This document shows positions 32,625-40,192 of a DNA stretch of 40,192 nucleotides, one piece after another. Under the pieces are notes generated by a model. The model was not told the origin of the DNA and ran no database searches. It saw only the letters and a program-made list of their open reading frames with translations. The DNA is taken from contig CALCCF010000067.1 of the NCBI GenBank assembly GCA_937899905.1, positions 1 to 40,192 of the forward strand, in the 5' to 3' direction. The position numbers were made by a program, and so were the translations under genes. Each line of letters starts with the position of its first letter. Within the stretch, counting starts at the first letter, position 1. Source of the DNA: an uncultured Phycisphaeraceae bacterium. Lineage in GTDB: Bacteria > Planctomycetota > Phycisphaerae > Phycisphaerales > UBA1924.

Positions 32625-34925
32625 TCAGGCCGTCGCGAGATCGAACCGGTCCAGCTCCATCACCTTCGTCCACGCCGCGATGAAGTCGCGCACCATGCGC
32701 TCGTGGCCGTCGTCCGCGGCGTAGACCTCGGCGACGTTGCGGAGCGCGGCGTTGGAGCCGAAGATCAGGTCACAGCGGGTCGCCGTGTACTTGGTCTCGC
32801 CCGTCTGGCGGTCCTTGATGAAGAAGCCCTGCTCGCCCGGGTCGGCGGGCACCCACTCGTAGTCCATGCTGCACAGCGTGGTGAAGAAGTCGTTGCTCAG
32901 GACGCCCGGTCGATCGGTGAAGACGCCGTGCTTGGAGTGGTCGAAGTTCTGGTCGAGCACACGGAGGCCGCCGACCAGGACCGTCCACTCGGGGGCGCTC
33001 AGCGTCATGAGGTGGGCCTTGTCGAGGAACAGACGCTCGAACGGCACATCGATCTGCACGCCCATGTTCACGTAGTTGCGGAAGCCGTCGGCGACCGGCT
33101 GGAGCCAGTCGAAGCTCTCGGCGTCGGTGTGCTCTGCTGAGCAATCGGTGCGGCCGGGCGTGAACGGCACGGTCGCGTCGACGCCCGCGTCCTTGGCGGC
33201 CTTCTCGACGGCGGCAGATCCACCGAGCACGATCAGGTCCGCGAGCGAGACCTTCCTGTTGCCCGACTGCGCTCCGTTGAACTGCGCCTGGATACCACGG
33301 AGCGTGTCCAGCGTGGCCGCGAGCTCTTCGGGTCGGTTCACGGCCCAACCGCTCTGCGGATCGAGCGCGACACGGGCACCGTTCGCGCCGCCGCGCTTGT
33401 CCGAGTCGCGATAGCTCGAGGCCGCCGCCCATGCCGCCGAGACCAGCGCGGGCACGCTCGTACCGCTGGCCAGGATCTTGGTCTTCAGGTTGGCGATGTC
33501 GTTGCTGTCAATCAGCTCGTGATCTACAGCGGGAATCGGGTCCTGCCAGATCAAATCCTCGGCGGGAACCTCGGGGCCGAGGTATCGGCTCTTGGGCCCC
33601 ATGTCGCGGTGGGTCAGCTTGAACCACGCGCGGGCGAAGCAGTCGGAGAAGTAATCGAAGTCCTCAAGGAACTTCTGGCAGATCGCGTTGTACGAGGGAT
33701 CGACCTTGAGGGCGAGGTCGGTCGCGAGCATCATCAGCTCGTTCTGCTGGCCCTCGACGTGCGCATCGGGAGTCTTCGGCGCGTCGGCGCTCACGGGCTT
33801 GTACTGGATGCCACCTGCGGGGCTGTTGGTCAGGTCCCACTCGTACTTGAATAGGTTCTCGAGATACGCGTTGTCCCACTTGGTCGGCTCGGGCGTCCAA
33901 GCTCCTTCGATGCCGCTGGTCATCGCGTACTGCGCATAGCCCGTGCCCTCGGTGTTCTGCCAGCCCATGCCCATGGCGCTGATGGGCGCACCCTCGGGCG
34001 CGGGACCGACCTTCTCGCCCGGCACGGCGCCGTGGCTCTTGCCGAAGGCGTGGCCGCCGGCGATGAGCGCGACGGTTTCTTCGTCATTCATCGCCATGCG
34101 GGCGAACGTCTCGCGGATGTCACCCGCCGCCGTGTACGGATCGCCGTCGCGATTTGGGCCCTCGGGGTGCACGTAGATCAGGCCCTGGAAGCTCGCGCCG
34201 AGCGGCGCTTCGAGGTCGTAGTCGGCGTCGCCGGGCTTGCCGGTCCATCGCTTGGTGCGAGTCACCATCTCGCCGGGGTGGTCACCGCCTTGGGTCGCGG
34301 CACCGGCGAATTCGCTGACGCCCTGGCCGTTCCAGAACTCGCTGCCGAAATAGATGCCGCGATCGGGCTCCCAGGTGTCGATGCGGCCGCCGCCGAAGCC
34401 GAACGTCTTGAAGCCCATGATCTCCAGAGCCACGTTGCCGGTAAGGATCATCAGATCGCCCCAGCTCAGGGCCGCGCCGTACTTCTGCTTGATGGGCCAC
34501 ATGAGGCGGCGGGACTTATCGATGTTGCCGTTGTCGTCCCAGGAGTTGGTCGGGGCGAAGCGCTGCATGCCCGTGCCCGCGCCGCCGCGCCCGTCGGCAA
34601 TGCGGTACGTGCCCGCCGCGTGCCACGCCATGCGGACCATCTGCGGCCCGTAGTTGCCGTAGTCCGCCGGCCACCACGACTTGCTGTCCGTGAGCATTTT
34701 GGCGATGTCGGCCTTGAGCTCGTTGTAGTCCAAGCCCTTGAAGGCCTTCTCGTAGTCGACGTCGCGGAGCGGGTTGGACATCGGCGGGTTCTGGTGCAGC
34801 AGTTCGACGGGCAAGCGGTTGGGCCACCAGTCGCTGATCTGTGGCGCCGAACCAAGCGCACCGCCCACTCGGGCTCCACGGAACGGGCATTGGGCGGCAG
34901 GCTTCGGGGCGTCGATCGTGCTCAT
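32625..34925 (-). CDS. katG: Catalase-peroxidase
   Basis: A 766-residue bifunctional heme enzyme that breaks down hydrogen peroxide. The distal site is Arg98, Trp101 and His102 ([14 protein letters not shown]). The family-specific crosslink Trp101-Tyr251-Met277 is possible: Tyr251 is in [10 protein letters not shown] and Met277 in [11 protein letters not shown]. The proximal His292 is in [11 protein letters not shown]. The second, catalytically silent peroxidase domain follows from about residue 450. The first 50 residues contain [12 protein letters not shown] and resemble the normal KatG N-terminal extension. AAGGAAGG lies before the ATG at 34925, and a PerR-type operator lies at 34950-34966. 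Confidence 0.97.
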   Translation of the reverse strand: MSTIDAPKPAAQCPFRGARVGGALGSAPQISDWWPNRLPVELLHQNPPMSNPLRDVDYEKAFKGLDYNELKADIAKMLTDSKSWWPADYGNYGPQMVRMAWHAAGTYRIADGRGGAGTGMQRFAPTNSWDDNGNIDKSRRLMWPIKQKYGAALSWGDLMILTGNVALEIMGFKTFGFGGGRIDTWEPDRGIYFGSEFWNGQGVSEFAGAATQGGDHPGEMVTRTKRWTGKPGDADYDLEAPLGASFQGLIYVHPEGPNRDGDPYTAAGDIRETFARMAMNDEETVALIAGGHAFGKSHGAVPGEKVGPAPEGAPISAMGMGWQNTEGTGYAQYAMTSGIEGAWTPEPTKWDNAYLENLFKYEWDLTNSPAGGIQYKPVSADAPKTPDAHVEGQQNELMMLATDLALKVDPSYNAICQKFLEDFDYFSDCFARAWFKLTHRDMGPKSRYLGPEVPAEDLIWQDPIPAVDHELIDSNDIANLKTKILASGTSVPALVSAAWAAASSYRDSDKRGGANGARVALDPQSGWAVNRPEELAATLDTLRGIQAQFNGAQSGNRKVSLADLIVLGGSAAVEKAAKDAGVDATVPFTPGRTDCSAEHTDAESFDWLQPVADGFRNYVNMGVQIDVPFERLFLDKAHLMTLSAPEWTVLVGGLRVLDQNFDHSKHGVFTDRPGVLSNDFFTTLCSMDYEWVPADPGEQGFFIKDRQTGETKYTATRCDLIFGSNAALRNVAEVYAADDGHERMVRDFIAAWTKVMELDRFDLATA

Positions 34926-34949
34926 GTGGGTCCTTCCTTGTGGCAGTGA

Positions 34950-34966
34950 TTTAGAATGATTCTAAA
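34950..34966. promoter_or_regulatory. PerR-type operator upstream of katG
   Basis: TTTAGAAT-G-ATTCTAAA is a perfect 8+1+8 palindrome. Its core TTAGAATGATTCTAA fits the 7-1-7 Per box of Fur-family peroxide regulators. It lies 25 bases before the katG start, where it would block transcription until peroxide oxidises the regulator. The regulator gene itself is not in this window. Confidence 0.75.
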
Positions 34967-35058
34967 GCAGCCGCAGGATACCCCGCCGCACCCGGTAAGG
35001 GCAAGCATGCGGGAGGCGATATTTTCGGACGAGTCGCGTGCCTGCAAGGACCGGCCGG

Positions 35059-36450
35059 TCAGTCGACCCAGCGGACGACGGCCTGCTTCTTCTTGCCGCG
35101 CTTGAGCACGGTCAGGCGATCGTGGAGCAGGTCGGCGGCCGTCACGGGCTCGGCACCATCTCGCTGGTGGCCGTTGACGCGAACGGCACCCGCAGCCAGA
35201 AACTCGCGGGCCTCGCGCTTGCTGCTAGCGAGACCCGCCGCGATGACGAGATCGAGCAGGGGCACACCGGCCTGCAGGTCGGCTCTCGGGCGGTCGATGC
35301 TCGGTGCATCGGCGACAGCCGCCTCGAGCGCATCCAGTGGGAGCGACGCGAGATCTCCGGAAAAGAGCGCGCGTGCGGCATCGATCGCGCCCCTGCACTC
35401 GCCCTCACCGTGCAAGATCGACGTCGCCTGCTCAGCAAGCGTCTTCTGCGCGAGGCGCTGGCCGGGCTGCGCGTCATGTCGACGCATCAGGTCCGCGATG
35501 GTCGCCTCATCGAGGAGCGTGAAGGTCTTGAGGAACCGGCCCACGTCGGCGTCGGCCGTGTTGAGCCAGAACTGGTAGTAGTCGTACGGGCTCGTCCGGG
35601 CGGCGGTCAACCAGACCGCGCCGGCCTCACTCTTGCCGAACTTACCACCGTCGGCCTTGGTGACAAGCGGCGCCGTAAAGCCGAACGCGGCCGAGCGGCG
35701 CTCGAGCTCCTCGCGCACCGCCGCATCGCCGGCTTCCGTCGTTAGCCATGCCGGGCGCTGTCGCTTCATGGGAAGCTCGAGGTGCAGGCGTCGGATGAGG
35801 TCGATGCCCGAGACGATGTTGCCCCATTGATCGCTGCCGCCGCACTGCACGGTGACCTTGTTCACCAGATGCAGCTGCGCAAAGTCCAGGGCCTGGAGGA
35901 TCATGTAGCTGAACTCAGTGAAGCTGATGCCCTGCTCTCGGCTGTGCAGCCGGTCGCGCACCGAGTCGCGCTGCATCATCTGATTGACGCTGAAGTGCTT
36001 GCCAACGTCGCGCAGCGCGTCGAGGAAGCTGATCTTGCTCAGCCAATCGAGATTGTTCAGGATGGTCGGCTCGCCCACGCAGGCACCCTGGAAGACGCCG
36101 CCGAAGATCGGACGCTGGGCGTTGACATTGGCCTCGATCTGCTCGCGTCGGATGAGGCTCCGCTCGGCGCTCTTGCCCGAAGGGTCCCCGATGAGCCCGG
36201 TGCCACCGCCCATCACGACGACCGGCTCGTGGCCCGCCCGGGCGACGTGTACCAGCGTCATGATCGGGACCAGGTTGCCAATGGTCAGCGAGTCGGCGGT
36301 CGGGTCGAAGCCGCAGTAGATCCGCCGGCGGCCACCGGCGAGATGCTCGGCCAGCCCAGCCTCATCGGTGCACTGGTGGAGCAAACCACGCCAGCGGAGT
36401 TCGTCGAGCAGGTCGATCCTTGATGCGATTTTGGCGGACGACTGAGACAT
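35059..36450 (-). CDS. tyrS: Tyrosyl-tRNA synthetase
   Basis: A 463-residue class I synthetase that charges tRNA-Tyr. The HIGH-like site is FDPTADSLTIGNL (48-60) and the KMSKS-like site KFGKS (270-274). VQCGGSDQWGNI (201-212), the Tyr-binding QxSDQ region, is intact. The C-terminal S4 domain (ASSKREAREFLAAGAVRVNG) is present. A stretch of about 26 extra residues (228-256, MKRQRPAWLTTEAGDAAVRE...) separates the GIDLIRR and GFTAPLVTKADG segments, making the protein longer than the usual 420. The ATG at 36450 has no ribosome site; TACAAT lies eight bases before it, as in a leaderless message. It lies 27 bases after the H-X9-DG gene stop on the same strand. Confidence 0.95.
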   Translation of the reverse strand: MSQSSAKIASRIDLLDELRWRGLLHQCTDEAGLAEHLAGGRRRIYCGFDPTADSLTIGNLVPIMTLVHVARAGHEPVVVMGGGTGLIGDPSGKSAERSLIRREQIEANVNAQRPIFGGVFQGACVGEPTILNNLDWLSKISFLDALRDVGKHFSVNQMMQRDSVRDRLHSREQGISFTEFSYMILQALDFAQLHLVNKVTVQCGGSDQWGNIVSGIDLIRRLHLELPMKRQRPAWLTTEAGDAAVREELERRSAAFGFTAPLVTKADGGKFGKSEAGAVWLTAARTSPYDYYQFWLNTADADVGRFLKTFTLLDEATIADLMRRHDAQPGQRLAQKTLAEQATSILHGEGECRGAIDAARALFSGDLASLPLDALEAAVADAPSIDRPRADLQAGVPLLDLVIAAGLASSKREAREFLAAGAVRVNGHQRDGAEPVTAADLLHDRLTVLKRGKKKQAVVRWVD

Positions 36451-36477
36451 AAGCCCAGATTGTATCGGATCCGCTGA

Positions 36478-37347
36478 TCAGCGTGGCTCGGGCACCCAAT
36501 CCTCGCTGGTCGCCTGGTCGGCCCACCGCCGCATATCCCGCAGATCGTCCCAGCCCAGGATCTCGGCGTGCCCGTCGAGCATGGCGGTGACGGCCTTGTT
36601 GCCGTGGCGCAGGCTGACAAAGCCGCTGTTCACGCCGGGCGCTTCGGCATCCGGGTCGTAGCTCTCCTGCCATCCGACGCCGAAGGTTGGAGGCTCGACG
36701 CGGAAGAAGCCCTCGGGATCTGGCAGCTCGGCCAGCGTCAGCGACCCCCGAAACCGTGCTGAAGCAAAGGCGATCACCTCGGTAGGCCGATTCGCCTGGT
36801 CGTCCCGTTCGAGGAAGACCTTGCCGAAGATGCGTTGGCTGGTGGTGTCGCCCAGGTGGTTCACGCTGCCGCCGACGTAGGCCACGTTCATACCCAAGCT
36901 TGGGAAGAGGCTGACCGTGTAGACAAAGTCGGCATATCGCTCTTGCAGGGCGGCCAACGCCTTGTCGTCGCCATAGAGGCCACGGAAGTTGTAATCGAAG
37001 TACGGCGCCAGCCGCCAGGGGTACCGCTGGGCGGTGAGCGGGTCATCGATCGCGTCGCCCTGGCCGTCCAATGGGGCACTGCGGCCGCTGACCTCTCGGC
37101 GATCGGGCATGCCCGGCAGATATCGGCCGCCGTTGTCCTGCGCGTAAAGCTGGAGGGCGATCATGGTCTGCTGGGCCGCAGCGAGCTCGCGCGTCGCCTT
37201 CGCGACTCCCCGGGCAGCGCCCAGGCTGGGAAGCAGGATCGAAATCAGCACCGCGATGATCGCGATCACCACGAGCAATTCGATGAGCGTGAAGCCCGCG
37301 GTTGCTGGGCAGGGTCGCGTGCGATTGTCGGTCCGGCGATCGTCCAT
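36478..37347 (-). CDS. Prepilin-like H-X9-DG protein
   Basis: A 289-residue protein with a type IV pilin/type II secretion pseudopilin N-terminus: Gly18-Phe19 cleavage site (AGFTLIELLVVIAIIAVLIS) and Glu23 at +5, then one membrane helix. The C-terminal H-X9-DG motif is present at HGNKAVTAMLDG, a signature of a large planctomycete family of pilin-like proteins (DUF1559-related). The middle is a globular region with Tyr/Phe-rich patches. The ATG at 37347 has GGAGG six bases upstream; the frame extends 12 codons further. Such proteins are numerous in planctomycetes and thought to be secreted or pilus-associated; the role is unknown. Divergent from the next gene. Confidence 0.9.
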   Translation of the reverse strand: MDDRRTDNRTRPCPATAGFTLIELLVVIAIIAVLISILLPSLGAARGVAKATRELAAAQQTMIALQLYAQDNGGRYLPGMPDRREVSGRSAPLDGQGDAIDDPLTAQRYPWRLAPYFDYNFRGLYGDDKALAALQERYADFVYTVSLFPSLGMNVAYVGGSVNHLGDTTSQRIFGKVFLERDDQANRPTEVIAFASARFRGSLTLAELPDPEGFFRVEPPTFGVGWQESYDPDAEAPGVNSGFVSLRHGNKAVTAMLDGHAEILGWDDLRDMRRWADQATSEDWVPEPR

Positions 37348-37396
37348 GTCGGCCTCCGAAGGTCGGTCCGGGATTCCTGTCAAACCAGAACCATTC

Positions 37397-37426
37397 TTGA
37401 CTCACAAGGCACTGCGGGCCAATACT
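37397..37426 (+). promoter_or_regulatory. Candidate promoter of the GC-dockerin protein at 37496
   Basis: TTGACT, an 18-base spacer and AATACT. Start of transcription would be near 37433. A 6-bp hairpin (CCCAGA with TCTGGG, 37460-37478) lies in the leader just before the ribosome site GAGAGGAG. Confidence 0.4.
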
Positions 37427-37495
37427 ACGCAACTGAGACTCAATCGCAACTAGTTATCGCCCAGACTTTGACTCTGGGTTGAGAGGAGATGTCCG

Positions 37496-38518
37496 ATGAA
37501 CCGAGCGATCTTGCCCGCCGCCGCCGTGCTCGCCGTCACGTGTGGTGCTCTCGCCCAGTCCGGCCCGATCAGCCTGAGCTTCGACGAGCCGGTTCTCGAT
37601 CGTTGGATGTACCCGTTCAGCGGAACGCCCGGCACGCGTGTCAATGCGAGCACGTTTGGCGCGCTCGGGATCGACGGTTTCGATGATCGCGACGCACAGT
37701 TCATCGTGGGCTTCGATACTGCCGGAGACATCCCTGCAGGCCAGGGTGCAGGCGCATATCGCGTGGTTTCGGCGCGCGTAACCGCGGTCATCGACAACAA
37801 CCTGCAGTTCGTCTATGACGACACGCAAGATCCGGTCGAGAGCTTCTTCGACACCGCCGACCCGGAGTACGTCGAAGATGCGACGCCCGGTCGCCCGCTG
37901 GAGATCTACGCCACCGGTTACCGCAGCGGCTTCACCATCCTGTCGTGGCAAGAGACGACCTTCTTTGGCGGCCCTCCGGTAATCCCGCCGGCCCAGGGCA
38001 ACCGCACCGCGTACGCCGCGTTGTACAACGACGTAGACGACGTGGTCGACCTGTCGAACAACGTGGCCGAGCGGACCGAGGTCACCCCGCTTGCCATCGG
38101 CCAGACCGATGGCGTCGCCGCGGGTGAGCTGGTGCCGGCCGAGACGGTGTTCACATTCGACATCAACACGTGCGCGACCGGTGCTTCGGCGTTCTTCGAT
38201 GCCTCGTTCGATGCCGGCCGAGTGAACCTGACCATCACCAGCCTGCATAGCGCCCTTATGGGCTCGACCGAGTTCCCCAGCTTCTTCACCAAGGAGAACG
38301 CCATCAGCCCGATCCTGGGCTACGCACCGCAGCTGGAGATCACGGTCATCGCCGTCGGCGACGCCGACCTGACCGGTGATGGCTCGCTGGACCTCTTCGA
38401 CTTCCTGGCCTTCCAGAACGCCTTCGATGCGGGTGAGCCGCTGGCCGACTTCGACGGCAACTGCCGCCTGGATATCTTCGACTTCCTGGAGTTCCAGAAC
38501 GCCTTCGACGGCGGCTGA
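37496..38518 (+). CDS. Secreted protein with a cysteine-free GC-type dockerin-like tail
   Basis: A 340-residue exported protein. GAGAGGAG precedes the ATG and the signal peptide ends near ALA-QS (about residue 21). The body is a beta-rich domain of about 260 residues that I cannot assign; pieces such as FSGTPGTRVNASTFGALG resemble exported planctomycete proteins with 'DNRLG-like' folds. The tail has the two repeats (DLTGDGSLDLFDFLAFQ and DFDGNCRLDIFDFLEFQ), but it ends DGG, not AGC, and the residue before the first repeat is Gly (AVGDADL), not Cys. Both family Cys residues are thus missing, while a Cys lies inside the second loop (GNC). The second loop is also altered (DGNCR in place of DGDGx), which may weaken calcium binding. 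Confidence 0.85.
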   Translation: MNRAILPAAAVLAVTCGALAQSGPISLSFDEPVLDRWMYPFSGTPGTRVNASTFGALGIDGFDDRDAQFIVGFDTAGDIPAGQGAGAYRVVSARVTAVIDNNLQFVYDDTQDPVESFFDTADPEYVEDATPGRPLEIYATGYRSGFTILSWQETTFFGGPPVIPPAQGNRTAYAALYNDVDDVVDLSNNVAERTEVTPLAIGQTDGVAAGELVPAETVFTFDINTCATGASAFFDASFDAGRVNLTITSLHSALMGSTEFPSFFTKENAISPILGYAPQLEITVIAVGDADLTGDGSLDLFDFLAFQNAFDAGEPLADFDGNCRLDIFDFLEFQNAFDGG

Positions 38519-38570
38519 TTCTGGCCGAGATCGATCCCGCTACCATCTCCTCGACCCAAGGGAGACCCAA

Positions 38571-39239
38571 ATGACCGCTACAGATACCACGGCCACCGGC
38601 TTCGGCGCCGCGCTCAAGGACAGCACCTGGGACCTGCACGAGCAGGCCGAGAACGGCGACCTCCAGAAACGCCTGGTGAAGGGCGAGCTCGGCAAGCACG
38701 AGTACGCCGCCCACCTCGGCCAGCTCTACCTCGTGCACAAGACGCTCGAGGCCTAGCTCGACGAGGCGTGCCACACGTGCCCGCACGTGAAGGCGCTCAA
38801 CGCCGACGACCTGCGGCACGTGCCCAATCTCGAGGCCGACCTGACCCACTTGGGCACGCAGCCCGAGGGCGTTGAGCCCGTTGCCGCGACGAGCAGCTTC
38901 ACCAGCTGGATCGAGGACACCGCCAAGACCGATCCCACGGCCCTCATCGGCGTGCAGTACGTGCTCGAGGGCTCGACCAACGGCAACGGCTACATCGCCA
39001 AGAAGGTCGGGCCCTCGCTCGGCCTCGAAGAGGATGGCCTGCGGTACCTCGTCAGCTACGGGCCGAACCAGCGCGAGACGTGGAAGCGGTTCAAGGGCCG
39101 CCTCGATGCGCTGCCCATGGACGACGACGCCAAGCAGCGCGTCATCGCGGCCGCGCGACGCACGTTCGCGGGCGTGCGAGACATCAACCGCGACCTGCTG
39201 GACGTGATCTCGGGCAACACGAAGCCGGCGAACGCCTAG
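38571..39239 (+). pseudogene. Heme oxygenase interrupted by an in-frame TAG
   Basis: Reads as one 222-codon gene with a TAG at 38754-38756. The first 61 codons carry the heme-binding part (DLHEQAENGDLQKRLVKG, with the proximal His, then EYAAHLGQLYLVHKTLEA). The frame resumes without shift as LDEACHTCPHV... and continues to 39239, including YVLEGSTNGNGYIAKKV and YGPNQRETWKRFKG, both typical of bacterial BphO/HemO-type enzymes that open heme to biliverdin. The downstream 161 codons show no other stop and keep normal high-GC codon use, so the break is recent or is a sequence error. AAGGGAG lies before the ATG at 38571. A GTG at 38787 could start the second half, but that piece lacks the heme-ligand His. 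Confidence 0.85.
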
Positions 39240-39265
39240 CCGTCGCCTTGTAAACGAAGCACTCC

Positions 39266-39306
39266 AACCCTGCGAGCCCAAGATGGGTTCGCAGGGTTGT
39301 TTGTTT
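39266..39306 (+). terminator. Strong rho-independent terminator
   Basis: AACCCTGCGAGCCCA (39266-39280), a 3-nt loop and TGGGTTCGCAGGGTT (39284-39298) pair over 15 bp with one G-U. A T-rich tail (GTTTGTTT) follows. It ends the heme oxygenase transcript and lies just before the convergent end of the next gene. Confidence 0.9.
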
Positions 39307-39327
39307 ACCTGCAGCGAGAGGCGTGTA

Positions 39328-40192
39328 TTAGCAGCCGGCGTCGAACGCGTTCTGGAACGCCAGGAAGTCGAACAGCGTCAGTTCGCCATCGCCGTCGAAG
39401 TCGGCGGCCGGGTCGCCGGTGGCGAATAGGTTCTGGAACACCAAGAAGTCGAAGATCGAGAGATCGCCGTCACCGTCGAGGTCGGCCAGGCAGCCGCCGG
39501 TGACGCTCGCCGTCAGCCGGACGATGGCCTCGGCTCGATCGGGGTCGTTGTTCAGGATCCGAAGCTCGAGATCAAGGTCGCCGGCGGCCGTCGGCGTCAG
39601 CGTGATGGGCACAAACTCGGTGGGCGAGCCTGCGGGTACGACGAACTCACCGGCCGGCGCCTCGAACGGCGCGGGCGCGTCGATCTCGAATCGCAGCGGC
39701 TGGATGCCATCGGCCGTCCATAGGGCCGTGCTGCCGAGGTTACCCACGGGCAGGTTCAGAACAACCTCCTCGCCGACCTCGACATCGCCGAAGTTCAGCG
39801 AGGCAAGCGTGCCGATCTTTGCGGGAACGAGGAGGTCAACGAACACCGGCAGGTGGCCCAGCGTGCCGCCGGGCGCGTCCTTGAGCGCTTCGGCGATCGT
39901 CGGCCCCACCATCAGATTACTGGTTCGTAGCGGATCATCGAATGATCGGCCGTCGTTGCCCCACGTTCTGTAGCTGTGGTTCGGGTCGTCGAACGTCGAG
40001 CGTGAGAAGGAACGGGACACGTCGCCCACGTACTCGAACCCGTCGCCATCGAAGAGGTCGTCGTTGACCAGGATGAGGTCGAAGCGGTCGTCCATCGATG
40101 TCACCGGGTCCTGCGTGTGCAGGAAGCGGAACAGCGAGCTGTCGTTCCACGACCCCGGGCTGGCGATGGGATCGAAGAAGCGCCCATCGTTG
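39328..40192 (-). CDS. Secreted endonuclease/phosphatase-like protein with choice-of-anchor and GC-type dockerin domains (partial)
   Basis: The 3' part of a large secreted gene; the start lies beyond the window edge at 40192. The visible N-terminal portion (QDPVTSMDDRFDLILVND, then GHLPVFVDLLV) matches the end of an endonuclease/exonuclease/phosphatase fold, where RFDxILV and a DHxPVxV-like motif occur. The usual SDH reads LGH here, so the catalytic residues may be altered. A choice-of-anchor D-like beta domain follows (IGTLASLNFGDVEVGEE...ITLTPTAAGDLD). The tail has Cys (GGC), repeats DLDGDGDLSIFDFLVFQ and DFDGDGELTLFDFLAFQ, and terminal AGC. It is convergent with the heme oxygenase gene. 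Confidence 0.8.
   Translation of the reverse strand, partial: NDGRFFDPIASPGSWNDSSLFRFLHTQDPVTSMDDRFDLILVNDDLFDGDGFEYVGDVSRSFSRSTFDDPNHSYRTWGNDGRSFDDPLRTSNLMVGPTIAEALKDAPGGTLGHLPVFVDLLVPAKIGTLASLNFGDVEVGEEVVLNLPVGNLGSTALWTADGIQPLRFEIDAPAPFEAPAGEFVVPAGSPTEFVPITLTPTAAGDLDLELRILNNDPDRAEAIVRLTASVTGGCLADLDGDGDLSIFDFLVFQNLFATGDPAADFDGDGELTLFDFLAFQNAFDAGC

Noticed and set aside
32326-32724. 132-codon frame over the 21-bp repeats and the katG end
   Set aside because: Length is explained by the in-phase repeat and overlap with katG; no ribosome site.
1-40192. CRISPR arrays, insertion sequences, prophage or defence systems
   Set aside because: No spaced direct repeats of CRISPR type, no transposase or integrase motif and no phage structural genes were seen; the only repeats are the minisatellite and the inverted repeats listed.

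Overview
The window looks like chromosomal DNA from a marine-type planctomycete of class Phycisphaerae. Six secreted proteins end in the GC-type dockerin-like tail (paired repeats of the form DGDGxLTIFDFLxFQNxF, usually closed by a terminal Gly-Cys), which I know mainly from that class. Other signs agree: high GC, an H-X9-DG pilin-like protein, class-typical zinc-ribbon and ankyrin proteins, and a tmRNA tag (AEPQYALAA) of the short planctomycete type. I see no IS element, prophage, CRISPR array or integrase.

The centrepiece (2802-10169) is a complete light-harvesting module. It holds a GGPP synthase-like gene (crtE), a small four-helix membrane protein, a proton-pump-type microbial rhodopsin, and a run crtI-crtB-crtY-blh whose adjacent genes can overlap by ATGA. 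Together they cover FPP/GGPP to phytoene, lycopene, beta-carotene and retinal, plus the opsin that binds it. No ketolase or hydroxylase gene is present. A strong hairpin separates the rhodopsin from crtI and covers the likely crtI ribosome binding site.

Layout: 1-2703 secreted and membrane proteins of unknown role, including a GC-dockerin protein and a DUF3592 protein. 2802-10169 rhodopsin/retinal module. 10312-12181 membrane and zinc-ribbon proteins. 12248-15601 sulfate activation (sat, cysC) around a glycosyltransferase. 15626-18993 ankyrin protein and gltX. 19029-21991 tandem subtilisin-like proteases with GC-dockerin tails. 22323-24392 EF-G-like GTPase. 24501-25172 membrane protein. 25462-25808 tmRNA. 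25951-26685 ispD. 26696-27930 lexA with a long leader and a good promoter. 27968-30707 divergent dprA and a SpoIID-like gene. 30764-32155 a beta-propeller-like GC-dockerin protein. 32156-32624 non-coding DNA with a long inverted repeat and a 21-bp minisatellite. 32625-34966 katG with a PerR-type operator. 35059-37347 tyrS and an H-X9-DG prepilin-like protein. 37496-38518 a GC-dockerin protein whose tail has lost both cysteines. 38571-39239 a heme oxygenase gene broken by one in-frame TAG. 39328-40192 a partial phosphodiesterase-like GC-dockerin protein.

The isoprenoid genes (ispD, crtE, crtI/B/Y, blh) would feed the rhodopsin, and katG with its PerR box fits oxidative stress in a lit, aerobic habitat. 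Two tRNA synthetases (gltX, tyrS) carry lineage-type insertions. All functional calls rest on motifs read by eye; no database search was run.
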